Shown: positions 29,104 through 38,190 of the stretch, piece after piece
Layout: each line of letters starts with the position of its first letter
Position numbering within the stretch: position 1 is the stretch's first letter
Origin: Chlorokybus atmophyticus
Taxonomy: Eukaryota; Streptophyta; Chlorokybophyceae; Chlorokybales; Chlorokybaceae
NCBI GenBank assembly: GCA_009103225.1
Contig: RHPI01001037.1
Location: 672,459-723,814, forward strand
Reading direction: 5' to 3'
Length of the DNA: 51,356 bases
The notes under the pieces: generated by a model
The model's database searches: none
What the model was told of the DNA's origin: nothing
The model's input: only the letters and a program-made list of their open reading frames with translations
Program-made: the position numbers and the translations under genes

Positions 29104-30336
29104 ATGCCGAAACAACGCCGGATTGGAAATTATCACAAGTGGCGTGAGACTTTTAGTAGTAGCGCCAGTGAAGAGGATTACCGCGAGAAAGAAGCCTACT
29201 TCGACGAAAAAAGGCTAGTCGCGGCAATGGCGGAACAGGCGGAAGCTTCGGATCCACCGATTCCCCAGCTAGGGAAAAAGATGGAACGAAGAATAGCCGA
29301 GTTGTCGCCGAAGTACAAGAAAATAGCCTTGGCTTGTTGCAAAGAGGGCAAAAAGGCCAAGCAAGGCATCTTGAGGCTAGTGAAGAACCTCGAGAAGAAT
29401 GAGGAGGAGCTCACGCGCCTCGGTGTCCTTGGGGAGCAAAAGATGAAAGAACTCGAGGACAGAATAGACTCGGTCCAAGTAGGACCAAGTACCAAGTTTC
29501 TAAAAATTCCCCCGGCATGGACAGGCAAAAAAGGGGAGGATATAGACGCTTGGTGGAACCAAGTCGAAGTGACTTTGGCTACGGTTCCAGAAAGGCAAAG
29601 GTTGGGTTTTGCCGCGGGATACTTAGGTCCAGAACCACTTCAGTTGTGGAAGGACCATAGGTCTCATTTGGTTGAGCCCACCTTTGAATCCCTGAAGGAG
29701 TTTTTGTTTAGCCAATATAGGACAGTGGACCCCGGGCTTGATGCCAGGGATAAGCTATCCGATTTGAAACAATCGGGCAAGTTGATCACGGAATTTGTGA
29801 GCCAATTCAACCTGTTAGCGGCTCAAGCTGCAAATGGGGGAAGGCCACTAAGCCTGATTGAAAAGGCCAACCTATTCATTCGAGCCTTGGATTCTAAGCT
29901 CCAAAAGCAACCAGATATTATGAGGTTGCAAAAGACCGATATAGAGTGGACTCAGGAGAAGTTCACGGAGCTTGAGAATACGGCGAGATGGGTCGGCCGG
30001 AATTTGGCTAGCATTAACAAAAGGGATAGAGAAGAGGGTGGAGACAAATCCGGGGGAGGAAAGGGAAAGAAAAGAAAAGGATTTGCCCCTCAATCGGAGA
30101 TGGAAAGTCCGGTTGAAAAGGAGAAGTCTTCAAAGACCCCTCTAAAGAAAAAGGGTAAAAAGCCGTTTGGCAAGAAACCCTTTAAGCCAGCCTACCAGGG
30201 CAAGGCAAGACTCTCCAGTGAAGAGAAGGAGAGAAGAGCTCGGGAAGGTTTATGCTTCATTTGTGGCGAAAAGGGGCATATAGCCTCCAAGTGCCCGAAG
30301 AAGGGAGCAAAGCCAACCGAGGATCCCACCAAGTGA
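29104..30336 (+). CDS. gag: Gypsy-2 gag
   Basis: 410 residues from ATG 29104 (MPKQRRIGNY); the frame is open for 10 codons upstream without an ATG. Coiled-coil N half (KKMERRIAELSPKYKKIA and following), capsid-like centre (EDIDAWWNQVEVTLATVPER, SLKEFLFSQYRTVDPGLDAR, LSDLKQSGKLITEFVSQF), a Lys/Gly-rich linker, and zinc knuckle CFICGEKGHIASKC (CX2CX4HX4C) near the C terminus. Ends in TGA at 30334-30336 followed by CGG, with pol continuing in frame. No internal disruption. Confidence 0.93.
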   Translation: MPKQRRIGNYHKWRETFSSSASEEDYREKEAYFDEKRLVAAMAEQAEASDPPIPQLGKKMERRIAELSPKYKKIALACCKEGKKAKQGILRLVKNLEKNEEELTRLGVLGEQKMKELEDRIDSVQVGPSTKFLKIPPAWTGKKGEDIDAWWNQVEVTLATVPERQRLGFAAGYLGPEPLQLWKDHRSHLVEPTFESLKEFLFSQYRTVDPGLDARDKLSDLKQSGKLITEFVSQFNLLAAQAANGGRPLSLIEKANLFIRALDSKLQKQPDIMRLQKTDIEWTQEKFTELENTARWVGRNLASINKRDREEGGDKSGGGKGKKRKGFAPQSEMESPVEKEKSSKTPLKKKGKKPFGKKPFKPAYQGKARLSSEEKERRAREGLCFICGEKGHIASKCPKKGAKPTEDPTK

Positions 30337-30339
30337 CGG
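30334..30339 (+). promoter_or_regulatory. In-frame UGA-CGG between gag and pol (putative readthrough site)
   Basis: TGACGG separates gag from pol in the same frame. UGA followed by CGG is a well-known leaky stop context in plant tobraviruses and related systems. The arrangement parallels the UAG in Gypsy-1. Confidence 0.65.
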
Positions 30340-31415
30340 TGTGGGGTGGTTGCTTGTATAGGAACGGCGCCAAAGGAGCAAAGTAGTGGGCGACTTGAGA
30401 ACAATAGTTGTATAGCTACAACGATGAAGTTGCCTATGAAATGCGATGTTTGTTTTGGGAATGAGTTTGAAGATTTGCCAAGAATTAATTCACTTGAGGT
30501 AGGGCATGAGCGAATTCTCATATGCGTGCCACTTCGTGAGTTAACAAGTACTTTGACAAATTATTGGCAACTAAAGCAAACTAACCCCGAAATTAAGGCG
30601 TGTGTTCTAACACCTAAATATTATGGTAAGTGGAAAAGGTTGTTAGGCGGTATGCGCCGTATGGGCACATTACCAAGGGCCAAATCACCTTTTGCCACTG
30701 ACTTGCAAATATGGTGTGATGATGCAAGTGATCGCCAAGGTTCACAAATAAATCCTAGGCTAAGTATGGTCTTCGATGCATTAGTGAATGAGAGGGCGTG
30801 TGGTGTCTTAGTTGACACTGGTGCCTTAGAAAATTTCGTAAGTGCCGAATTGGCAAAAAGGGTCTCGGCCACCATTGAAACTACCCATGCTAGGGCAAGC
30901 CTAGTAGGTGAGTTACATTGTGAAGTAAGTGGCGTGACAGAGTTGCTAATTCGAATGGGGGATTATAGGACCAAAATTAAGCTGTATGTGGTCAAGTCCC
31001 TTATTCCAGGCATAGATGTGATATTAGGTGATAGTTGGCAAAGGCACGTGAAGTTAGAATTAACAAGTGTGCCACCTTCTATTACAATCACACAAGGTGA
31101 CAAGCGTTTTGCTTTGACACCTAGTAGGAACCGTAAGCGTAACAGAAGGAGTAAACCCACCATTGACCCAGTTGATCAATGGTTAAAGGGTGACTCCGAA
31201 TTGGCTGTAGGTTGCCTAAGCATAGTGGGGGACTTGGAAGAGTCAAGTGAAATTGATTGGGAAAAGGTACACCCGGTGGTGAGGGAGTTTATGGATATAT
31301 TCTCCGCGGATCTACCAAGTGCACCGGCAAATAGGTTTGTGTCCCATTTAATCCCACTAAAGAAAGGGGCTGGGCCTCCGCCGATAAGGCCATTGTATAC
31401 ACACGGATTGACGTT

Positions 31416-31720
31416 CGGGGACCATGCATGGTCCTTCCACGGACCCCGCGGGCCATACATGGTCCGTCCCCGCGGACCACGAGTGTCTGGTCCGCGAGGG
31501 ACGGACCGTCCATGGTCCTTTTGGGGCCCCAACATCTGGCGCGCAGTCGCGCACCACATATGGTCCGTGCCGCACCTTGTATGGTGCGGCACGGACCAGT
31601 ACTCCACGCTGGTTCCTGGATGCGGACCAGGAGTGGGCCCGCGGCTCAGCGGCCCGGCCGCCGCGCACCGTACATGATCCGTGCCGCACAATGTATGGCG
31701 CGGCATGGACCAGCAATGTT
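31416..31720. repeat. Left subterminal palindrome cluster of the CACTA-like element
   Basis: Repeated GGACCAT...ATGGTCC and CCGCGGACC words, for example GGACCATGCATGGTCC (about 31418-31433), and a hairpin GTGCCGCACC/GGTGCGGCAC near 31566-31591. A matching cluster at the right end spans about 33170-33445. Confidence 0.85.
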
Positions 31721-31856
31721 GCTGGTTGGCGGCCCTGCAGGGCGCGCTACACGTGTACCATGACGTATCGTTATTGCATGTACGAGTACATAGGTACATT
31801 GTGTGTATCATCATGTAATAAATGACAGGCCGCACCGACTGTCGCCGCTTACCATA

Positions 31857-31961
31857 AAGTGGACAGTCGCAAATGGTCGGCGGCTGTCAATGTATATTGA
31901 CAGCCGGCTGTCCATGTACATTTTAACTTGACAGCCGCCGATCAGTTGCGGCTGTCCACTT
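31857..31961. repeat. 34-bp inverted repeat with palindromic loop
   Basis: Left arm 31857-31890 (AAGTGGACAGTCGC start) and right arm 31928-31961 (GCGGCTGTCCACTT end) pair with about three mismatches. The loop itself holds TTGACAGCCGGCTGTC. Related GACAGYCGCC words recur at 32600-32900. Confidence 0.8.
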
Positions 31962-31967
31962 GTGGCC

Positions 31968-32092
31968 TATATATGTATAAATGGATATGTGTATACATAT
32001 AAATATATGTGTATATATACACATACATATATATGTATACATGCATATGTATATATATGTTGATAAATATACGTGTGTGTGTGTGCATGTAG
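31968..32092. repeat. AT-rich TATATA/CATATG repeat tract
   Basis: Degenerate TATATGTATA, CATATATATG and GTGTGTGTG units. Reads as open frames rich in Tyr, Ile and His on the minus strand, which are not taken as genes. Confidence 0.8.
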
Positions 32093-32945
32093 GAATAGGC
32101 TTAAGGTATACAAGCAAAAATTGTTGACGTATTGCGGCCGCAATTTGCAGCCGTGCAATTACTTCATATTTATTTATTTCATGTACATACATTGTTGTAA
32201 GTATACTGATGCGCGTACACATGTGCATTAAACCTTTCATATGCAAAATTATATACATCTCACATAATGTATAAGAATATGATTGTACAAAGTGTTATGA
32301 TTACTGTACAATTACATAGTCAAAAATAATAATTATAGCAAATTTACATCCATGCGTTGCGCGTGTTTATTACATTATATATAGTTCGTTGGTTATTACA
32401 TTATCATAATGTGCACAACCGTTAAACATCATACCATGAATACATATGTTGATGCTGTTCGCATGTTGCATTGCTAGGCGTAGTTTATGGTATATTTGGT
32501 TTTGATGATTTGTACGAAACGAAAGCGCAAGCAATGTCAGATGTTATGACTTGTAGCCTTACTTGTATAACCTCATAAATGGCCTATAAAAGCCTCATGC
32601 GACCACAGAATCATCGACAGCCCGATAAGGTACACTGGCTGCATTAACAGTCGCAACTTGGCTACTATCACTAAGCATTGTCACAATGACAGCCCCTAAC
32701 AAGTCTACAAATTGTACTGGCGTATTGACAACCGCCGAGTTCGCGGCTACCGGTATGTAGTTTGCCACCGTCCATGTAACCGGTACAGCCTATGAATGCT
32801 ACAGTTGCATGGGCTCAGCCTATGGGCCTATCAAAGTGACAATCTCCGACTGTCCATCGGCAATTACGGCCGCCGGCCGACAGTCGCCGAGCGGCGCATG
32901 CGGTACACTATATGATATAGGTTGCCATGCGACCCTACCGGTACG

Positions 32946-33015
32946 TGCACTTGTAGCTTAGTGGTTAGGGCGTCGTCTTTGATATGCTAAAGGTACTGGG
33001 TTCGAATCCGGCCGA
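32946..33015 (+). ncRNA. tRNA-like sequence (A and B boxes), probable SINE head
   Basis: A-box match TAGCTTAGTGG (32954-32964) and B-box match GGTTCGAATCC (32999-33009) with tRNA spacing. A TCTTT/AAAGG anticodon-like stem closes an 8-base loop. Acceptor pairing is poor, so a functional tRNA is unlikely. No terminal direct repeat like those of TR-SINE A and B was seen nearby. Confidence 0.55.
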
Positions 33016-36000
33016 TGATGCGTGTGTTCTTGACTAATCATTCCACTAATGCCGCGGAGCTGGCCGCGGCCTCGTGCGCCGCAGGTTAAGCGTGGCCGGT
33101 GCCGCCGGCAAAGATGTCTCAACTTTTACTGCATTTGCACTCATATGTACATTGTTCCATACTAAACTTCGGTCCATGGTCCGCTAGCCGGACCAGTTAT
33201 GATTGAAATATTGTAAGTAATTGATTTTGTCCCTGGTCTGATGGCCGGACCATACCTGGTCCTGACGCAACAGTAATCGGCCGGCCCTTAAGTGGTCCGT
33301 ACCAAGGGACAATGGTACCATTCACGTGAAATTCGGACCATGCATGGTCCGACTTTCCATGAAAGCCGGACCATACATGGTCCGTCAATTTCACTTAGCA
33401 GGGGAAAATCCCGGTCCTGCGTCACGGACCATTCATGGTCCTTGAACGTCAATCCGTGTGATAGGCTAAGTCCCAAGGAACGAGATGAAGCAAAAAAGCA
33501 GGTGGACTATCTCCTAGAAAGGGGTTTGATAGTTGAATCGCAAAGCCCCTACTCGGCTAATGTAATTTTTGCCGAAAAGAAGGGAGGCAAGCTCCGGATG
33601 TGTGTTGATTATAGGTCATTAAATGCACAAACGGTGATGAATGCCTTCCCCTTACCGCGTTTGGATGATTTGTATGATCAACTAGTTGGGAAGTCGTGGT
33701 TTAGCACCCTCGACCTAACTAGTGGTTATCACCAAATACCTATCGCGATAGAAGATAGGTATAAGACCGGGTTTAAGACCCCTATGGGTCATTATGAATA
33801 TACGGTGATGCCATTTGGCTTGTGCAATGCGCCGGCCACATTCCAAGCGGTAATGAATGAAGTATTTAAAGAGGAGGTAGGGAAATTCGTCCTAGTGTAC
33901 TTGGATGATGTTATTGTATTTTCAAGTACAAAAGAGGAACATGTGCTTCATTTACGAAAAGCCTTGAGTAGGCTAAGGGAGCATAAGTTCTTAGCGAATT
34001 TCAAGAAGTGTGACTTCTTTGCTAGGGAAGTAGAGTACTTGGGTAATATTGTGAGTGAAGAAGGAATAAAAGGCGATCCAAAGAAACTCGAAAGGGTTAA
34101 AGACTGGGCAGTTCCTAAAAATGTAACGGAGTTACAGAAATTCTTGGGTTTTTGCCTATGGTTCCGCCGTTTTATTTTAGGCTATTCAATTATAGCCGCC
34201 CCACTCACTACTTTGACAAGTACCCGAAAACCCTTCGAATGGGGTCCTAAAGAGCAACAAGCCTTTGAGAGGCTTAAGGCTGCTATGACCTCACTTCCGG
34301 TATTGAAGTTGCCGGAAATGGACAAGCCATTTGAGGTAATAAATGATGCCTCTTTGGCAGGAACCGGGGCTATACTAGTGCAAGAGGGGCATCCAGTAGC
34401 CTTTGAAAGTTTCAAGTATAAGCCCGCGGAGAAGAATTACTCAACCACCGATCAAGAACTATTAGGTGTTGTGAAAGCGTTGCATAGATGGAGGTGTTAC
34501 TTAGAGGGGAGACATTTTAAGGTGATAACTGATCACAACCCCTTAGTGCACCTAAATACGCAACCTAATTTGTCGCGACGCCAAGTAAGGTGGCATGAGT
34601 TTTTGGTGCGATATGATTTTGATTGGGAATATAGGCCAGGTAGGATAAATGCGGCAGATCCTTTAAGTAGGCATCCCGCATTATCCGAGGATTTGGCGTT
34701 ACTTGCATTGGATTATGTGAGTGATATTCCTAACCAAATAATCGCAAGTTATACTAATTGCCCGGAGTTCCTTTTGGAGTTCAACCAAGTGTTAAAACCA
34801 CATGGGGCATTTTGGTATAAAGATGAAGAAAAGATTGCGGTTCCAATGGATGGGTCACTTAGGTCAAAGGTGATTACAGAATCACATAATCCCCCTTACC
34901 GTGGCCATTTTGGTATAAGGAAAACTACCGAGTCTTTGGCTAGGAGGTATTGGTGGCCGACCTTAAGAGTGGATGTTGAAAGCTTTGTAAAGAATTGTGA
35001 CTCGTGCCAAAGGAATAAATCCGTAAGGGCAAAACCGGCCGGGAAATTACAACCTTTGTCCATACCAGAGGGAGCTTGGAAGTCAATGTCTGTTAACTTT
35101 ATAGTCCAATTACCTAAAACGGTAAAAGGGAATAATGGAATGGTTGTATTTGTAGACCGGTTTAGTAAGGTTGTTCACTTAGAACCAACTCCTCCAAAAT
35201 TTACGGGCGAGGATTTTGCCCATGCCTTTTTCAGGAGATGGTACTCACAACATGGGATGCCCGTGGATATGATTTCGGATAGGGATTCGCGGTTCACTTC
35301 CGCCTTTTGGCGTAAGTTATGTGATACATTAAATTTGGATAATAAGTTATCCACCGCGTTTCATCCTCAAACAGATGGGCAAACCGAGCGTGTGAATCAG
35401 ACAGTGGAACAACTATTGAGGCATTACTCACTAAAGAATATTAGAGATTGGGATACATATCTCCCTTTCGTTGAGTATGCCATCAATGATTCGGTGAATG
35501 AGTCAACGGGGATGACACCATTTTATATTGGTTATGGCCGCCATCCATTGAGTCCAGTTGAGGCTTTAATGGAGAATATGGGGGCTAGGAAAAGAGTCAA
35601 CCCCTCGGCTCAAATTTTGGCTCAACGATTAGGGCAGGTGCAAAATGAGGCCAAGAGGGCCTTATTAGCAACCCAAAATCGTATGCGTCAATATGCCGAT
35701 GCCAAGAGGACAGAGGCCGTGTTTGAAGTGGGACAAGAAGTCCTACTTAGCACAAAGAATGTGAGGATGGAGTCTCTCGATGGGGCCCGAAAACTATTAC
35801 CCCGATGGCTTGGACCATTTAAGGTAGTAGAAAAGATAGGGGCTGTGGCATTCAAGTTAGAATTGCCACCGAGTCTTAACATACATAATGTATTTCATGC
35901 CTCGCTATTGAGAGCCTATCACTCAGATGGGTCGGTGCAGCCACCACCCCCCCCAATGTTTATAGAAGGAGATTGGGAGTATGAAGTGGAGGGTATAATA

Positions 36001-36299
36001 ACCCACAAAGGCCGAAAAGGCAGATCTCCCAGTTACTTTGTGAAATGAAAGGGTCATCCGTTCAAAGCATGTGAATGGGTTGACGAACCTAGCATGCGAG
36101 CACCACTTTTGATAAAGAAATATTGGAGGGAGCTAACGGTTGCCCAAAGATGAAGTCCAGGAAGGTCCATTTCTGAAAATATATATTTTCCGCCTTTAGA
36201 ATTAGTTCCACGTTTTGACCTATCAAGTTACTGATCATGGCTTGTTTCCCTAGGTTGGAAAGCGTGGAGAAAGAAATTGAGCAGAGACGCTCAATAGCT

Positions 36300-36312
36300 A
36301 AAGGGGGGGCAT
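36300..36312 (+). promoter_or_regulatory. Gypsy-2 polypurine tract
   Basis: AAAGGGGGGGC followed by AT and then the 3' LTR start TGTTACGG. Confidence 0.8.
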
Positions 36313-37695
36313 TGTTACGGCCTAGCTACTACAGCTGGTCATGTACAGTGTATATATAAGTTTAATTAGCGAAAGACAAAAGTTTAATGAACCTTGGTTG
36401 GATTATCTTGGTTTGTTATACAAGCTTTGAAGGCATGTGTTTGTGTTTGAGCTTTAACACGAATACAGTGCAACGCTAATTATAGTCCTGGCTAGTTAGA
36501 GCATTTGCATCTAATTAGAAGTGGTTGACTAGGAATTACCCTATTCATGAATGTATGGGCGTCTTGAGTAGGAAGATAAAAGCACATGGCTCTAGTATAA
36601 TGATTTATTAACGCGATGTGGGCTTATGGGGCCAATCGTGTGAAACATCATAGGAAAAAGCATGTGTAATTATAAGGTTCATTTAGGCCAATCCAAGGCG
36701 GCTTATTTGGATCAGATGAATAGAGCGAAGTAGCCTCTCTTAGGGTGAGCAAAAAGGACTTCGCGAAATGAGTTTGCGAAGGGGTTGATTCACCTGCGAA
36801 GTGAATCAACATAGTGAGCTAAATTAGTTCACTAGTTCAGTCACGAACATGAACTAAAATAGTTTCCTAAGGGTTCGTAAGTGAACAAAAATAGTTCACT
36901 GGTTCAGTTACGAGTATGAACTAAAAGTAGTTCACCAAGGGTTCGTAAGTGAACTAAAATAGTTCATTGGTTCAGCTACGAACATGAACTAAAAGTAGTT
37001 CACTAAGGGTTCGAAGTGAACTAAGTGAACTAAGTGGACTAAGTGAATCACCCTGATTTGAAAGGACTAATAGAAGAGGGAGCCAATAGTGAATCACTGG
37101 TGAACTAAGTTAGTTCACTAATGGAGTGATTCATAAAGCCGACAAGGTAGTGAACTAAAGTTGATTCACTAGTGAATCAACTATTAGATCACTTCGCGAC
37201 ACGACGTCGCGACAGAAAATCGGCTAAGGCATTTGCCCCCTCCCGCGTGTGCCGATACGCAGCGCGTGACAGCGCCGTCTGCCATGGCCGCAAGCACAAA
37301 AATCGCGGATTGGCATTATTGGTCACTTTACTGAATGCCAGTGAACTAATGCCGAGTGAACTAAACTAATCACTTGGGTGAGTGAATGGGGATCTGGTAG
37401 AGGGCTTTGAACCAAGTAGGTCTTAGCCAAGATAGTTCCTAGTAAAGCTCATGGCGATGGATTTCGCCATTAAAAAAGAGCCAGTCGCGGGTGGAGGGTA
37501 GCCGCCGCACGACTTGAGCTCTGGGCTTTTGGGACTAAGGTAGGGGTACCTAAGCTAGGTGACCATAACCCTTAAGTTGCCAAGTAGTTGTTCACTCAAC
37601 GAAAGGTGGTTAAGGGAGTGTACAGTCACTACATGTTAAGTGTGTGATCACTGTACATAGTTTTAAGTGATAATTACCCCCCGCCCGGCGTAACA
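36313..37695 (+). repeat. Gypsy-2 3' LTR
   Basis: 1,383 bp, 9 bp shorter than the 5' LTR because one GAACTAAGT unit is missing. About a dozen substitutions versus the 5' LTR were noticed by eye, all transitions. Confidence 0.95.
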
Positions 37696-37700
37696 ACTAC

Positions 37701-38190
37701 AAAAAGGAGTGCACCGAAGAGTACTCAACTCTGGCCTGCGACTACTGTCACAAGACGGGCCACTTTGAGTCTGTCTGCTAGCTCAAGTTCCCCGAGTTGA
37801 AACCCGTCAACAACTACAACAGCAACAACACTGGAGGCCACAACGGCAACAACTTTGGTGGTTACAACGGCAAAAACTCTGGTGGCTACAACAGCAACAA
37901 CATCGACGGCAACAACGCCGGTGGCTACAACAACAATCACGCCGGAGGCCATAACCACACCAATTACTACGCCAACGCTCGCAAGGAAGAGCAAGGCTAC
38001 AGGGGGAAGAATTGCCCTCCTCAGCGTAAGGGACTGGAAGGACGTCCGCGCGCTGCTGCTGTTGCCGCCAGGGCTCCAGCCAAACCGCCAGCTGATGACC
38101 ATATAGCTGCCCTCATGGCACGTATGGCACGCTTGGAGGAAGACAAGGAGCAGGACTGCCGCGCCTGTTACTCTGCCCGATGGGCACTGA
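37701..38190 (+). pseudogene. gag: Gypsy-3 gag, second part: zinc knuckle 2 and Asn/Gly-rich tail
   Basis: Resumes the knuckle cut by Gypsy-2 (AAAAAGGAGTGC, its last Cys at 37710-37712), then a complete second knuckle CDYCHKTGHFESVC (about 37729-37770) and a TAG. The frame continues as imperfect repeats of NNNxGGYN type (37797-37970) and a basic stretch (PPQRKGLEGRPRAA), then a short coiled coil (ALMARMARLEEDKE). Two knuckles plus an Asn/Gly-rich tract point to nucleic-acid binding. Confidence 0.75.

Larger units (their letters stand above)
31400..33460. mobile_element. Non-autonomous CACTA-like DNA element inside Gypsy-2 pol
   Basis: Inverted ends of about 35 bp: CACACGGATTGACGTTC at 31400 and its complement ending at 33460. 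Flanked by a 3-bp duplication ATA (31397-31399 and 33461-33463). Both ends carry dense subterminal palindromes of the GGACCATGCATGGTCC type, as subterminal repeats do in CACTA/EnSpm elements, although the tip is CACAC rather than CACTA/G. No transposase. Interior holds a 34-bp inverted repeat, AT-rich ATA/CATA repeats and a tRNA-like stretch. Open frames crossing its borders are chimeras with pol. Confidence 0.75.
30337..36153 (+). pseudogene. pol: Gypsy-2 pol, split by a CACTA-like insertion
   Basis: In frame with gag after TGA. Retropepsin (VLVDTGALENFV, about 30807-30842); insertion at 31400-33460 just before RT; RT ([20 protein letters not shown] at about 33898-33924); RNase H (NYSTTDQELLGVVKA, TDHNPLVH); integrase HHCC (GHFGIRKTT to CDSCQRN, about 34900-35010) and core (SDRDSRF, TDGQTERVNQ). 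The first DDE Asp, expected in a SMDFI-like motif, reads Asn (AAC at 35095-35097). Chromodomain GDWEYEVEGIITHKGRK, then TGA at 36046-36048 where VKWKG-type motifs have Trp, and a further open 35 codons to TGA 36151. Three separate lesions, two of them G-to-A, make it non-functional. Confidence 0.9.
27617..37700 (+). mobile_element. Gypsy-2: chromodomain Ty3/gypsy element, nested in Gypsy-3 gag
   Basis: LTRs 27622-29013 and 36313-37695, both beginning TGTTACGG and ending GCGTAACA, with target duplication ACTAC at 27617-27621 and 37696-37700. Interior holds gag, pol (split by a CACTA-like element at 31400-33460) and a chromodomain. Inactivated by that insertion, by a nonsense codon in the chromodomain, and by loss of an integrase Asp. 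Confidence 0.95.

Noticed and set aside
31176-31835. 219-codon minus-strand frame across the left end of the CACTA-like element
   Set aside because: Composition is set by palindromic GGACCATGGTCC repeats (RGP/GPW runs), and it crosses the insertion border.
33292-33463. N-terminal 57 residues of the long frame before Gypsy-2 RT
   Set aside because: This part is CACTA-like subterminal repeat read through in frame; pol proper resumes at 33464.
36046-36048. TGA read as Trp (altered genetic code)
   Set aside because: TGA stands at Trp positions in several decayed elements, but TAG and TAA stops occur alongside, intact elements use TGG, and both host genes end in TGA. Deamination explains it better.
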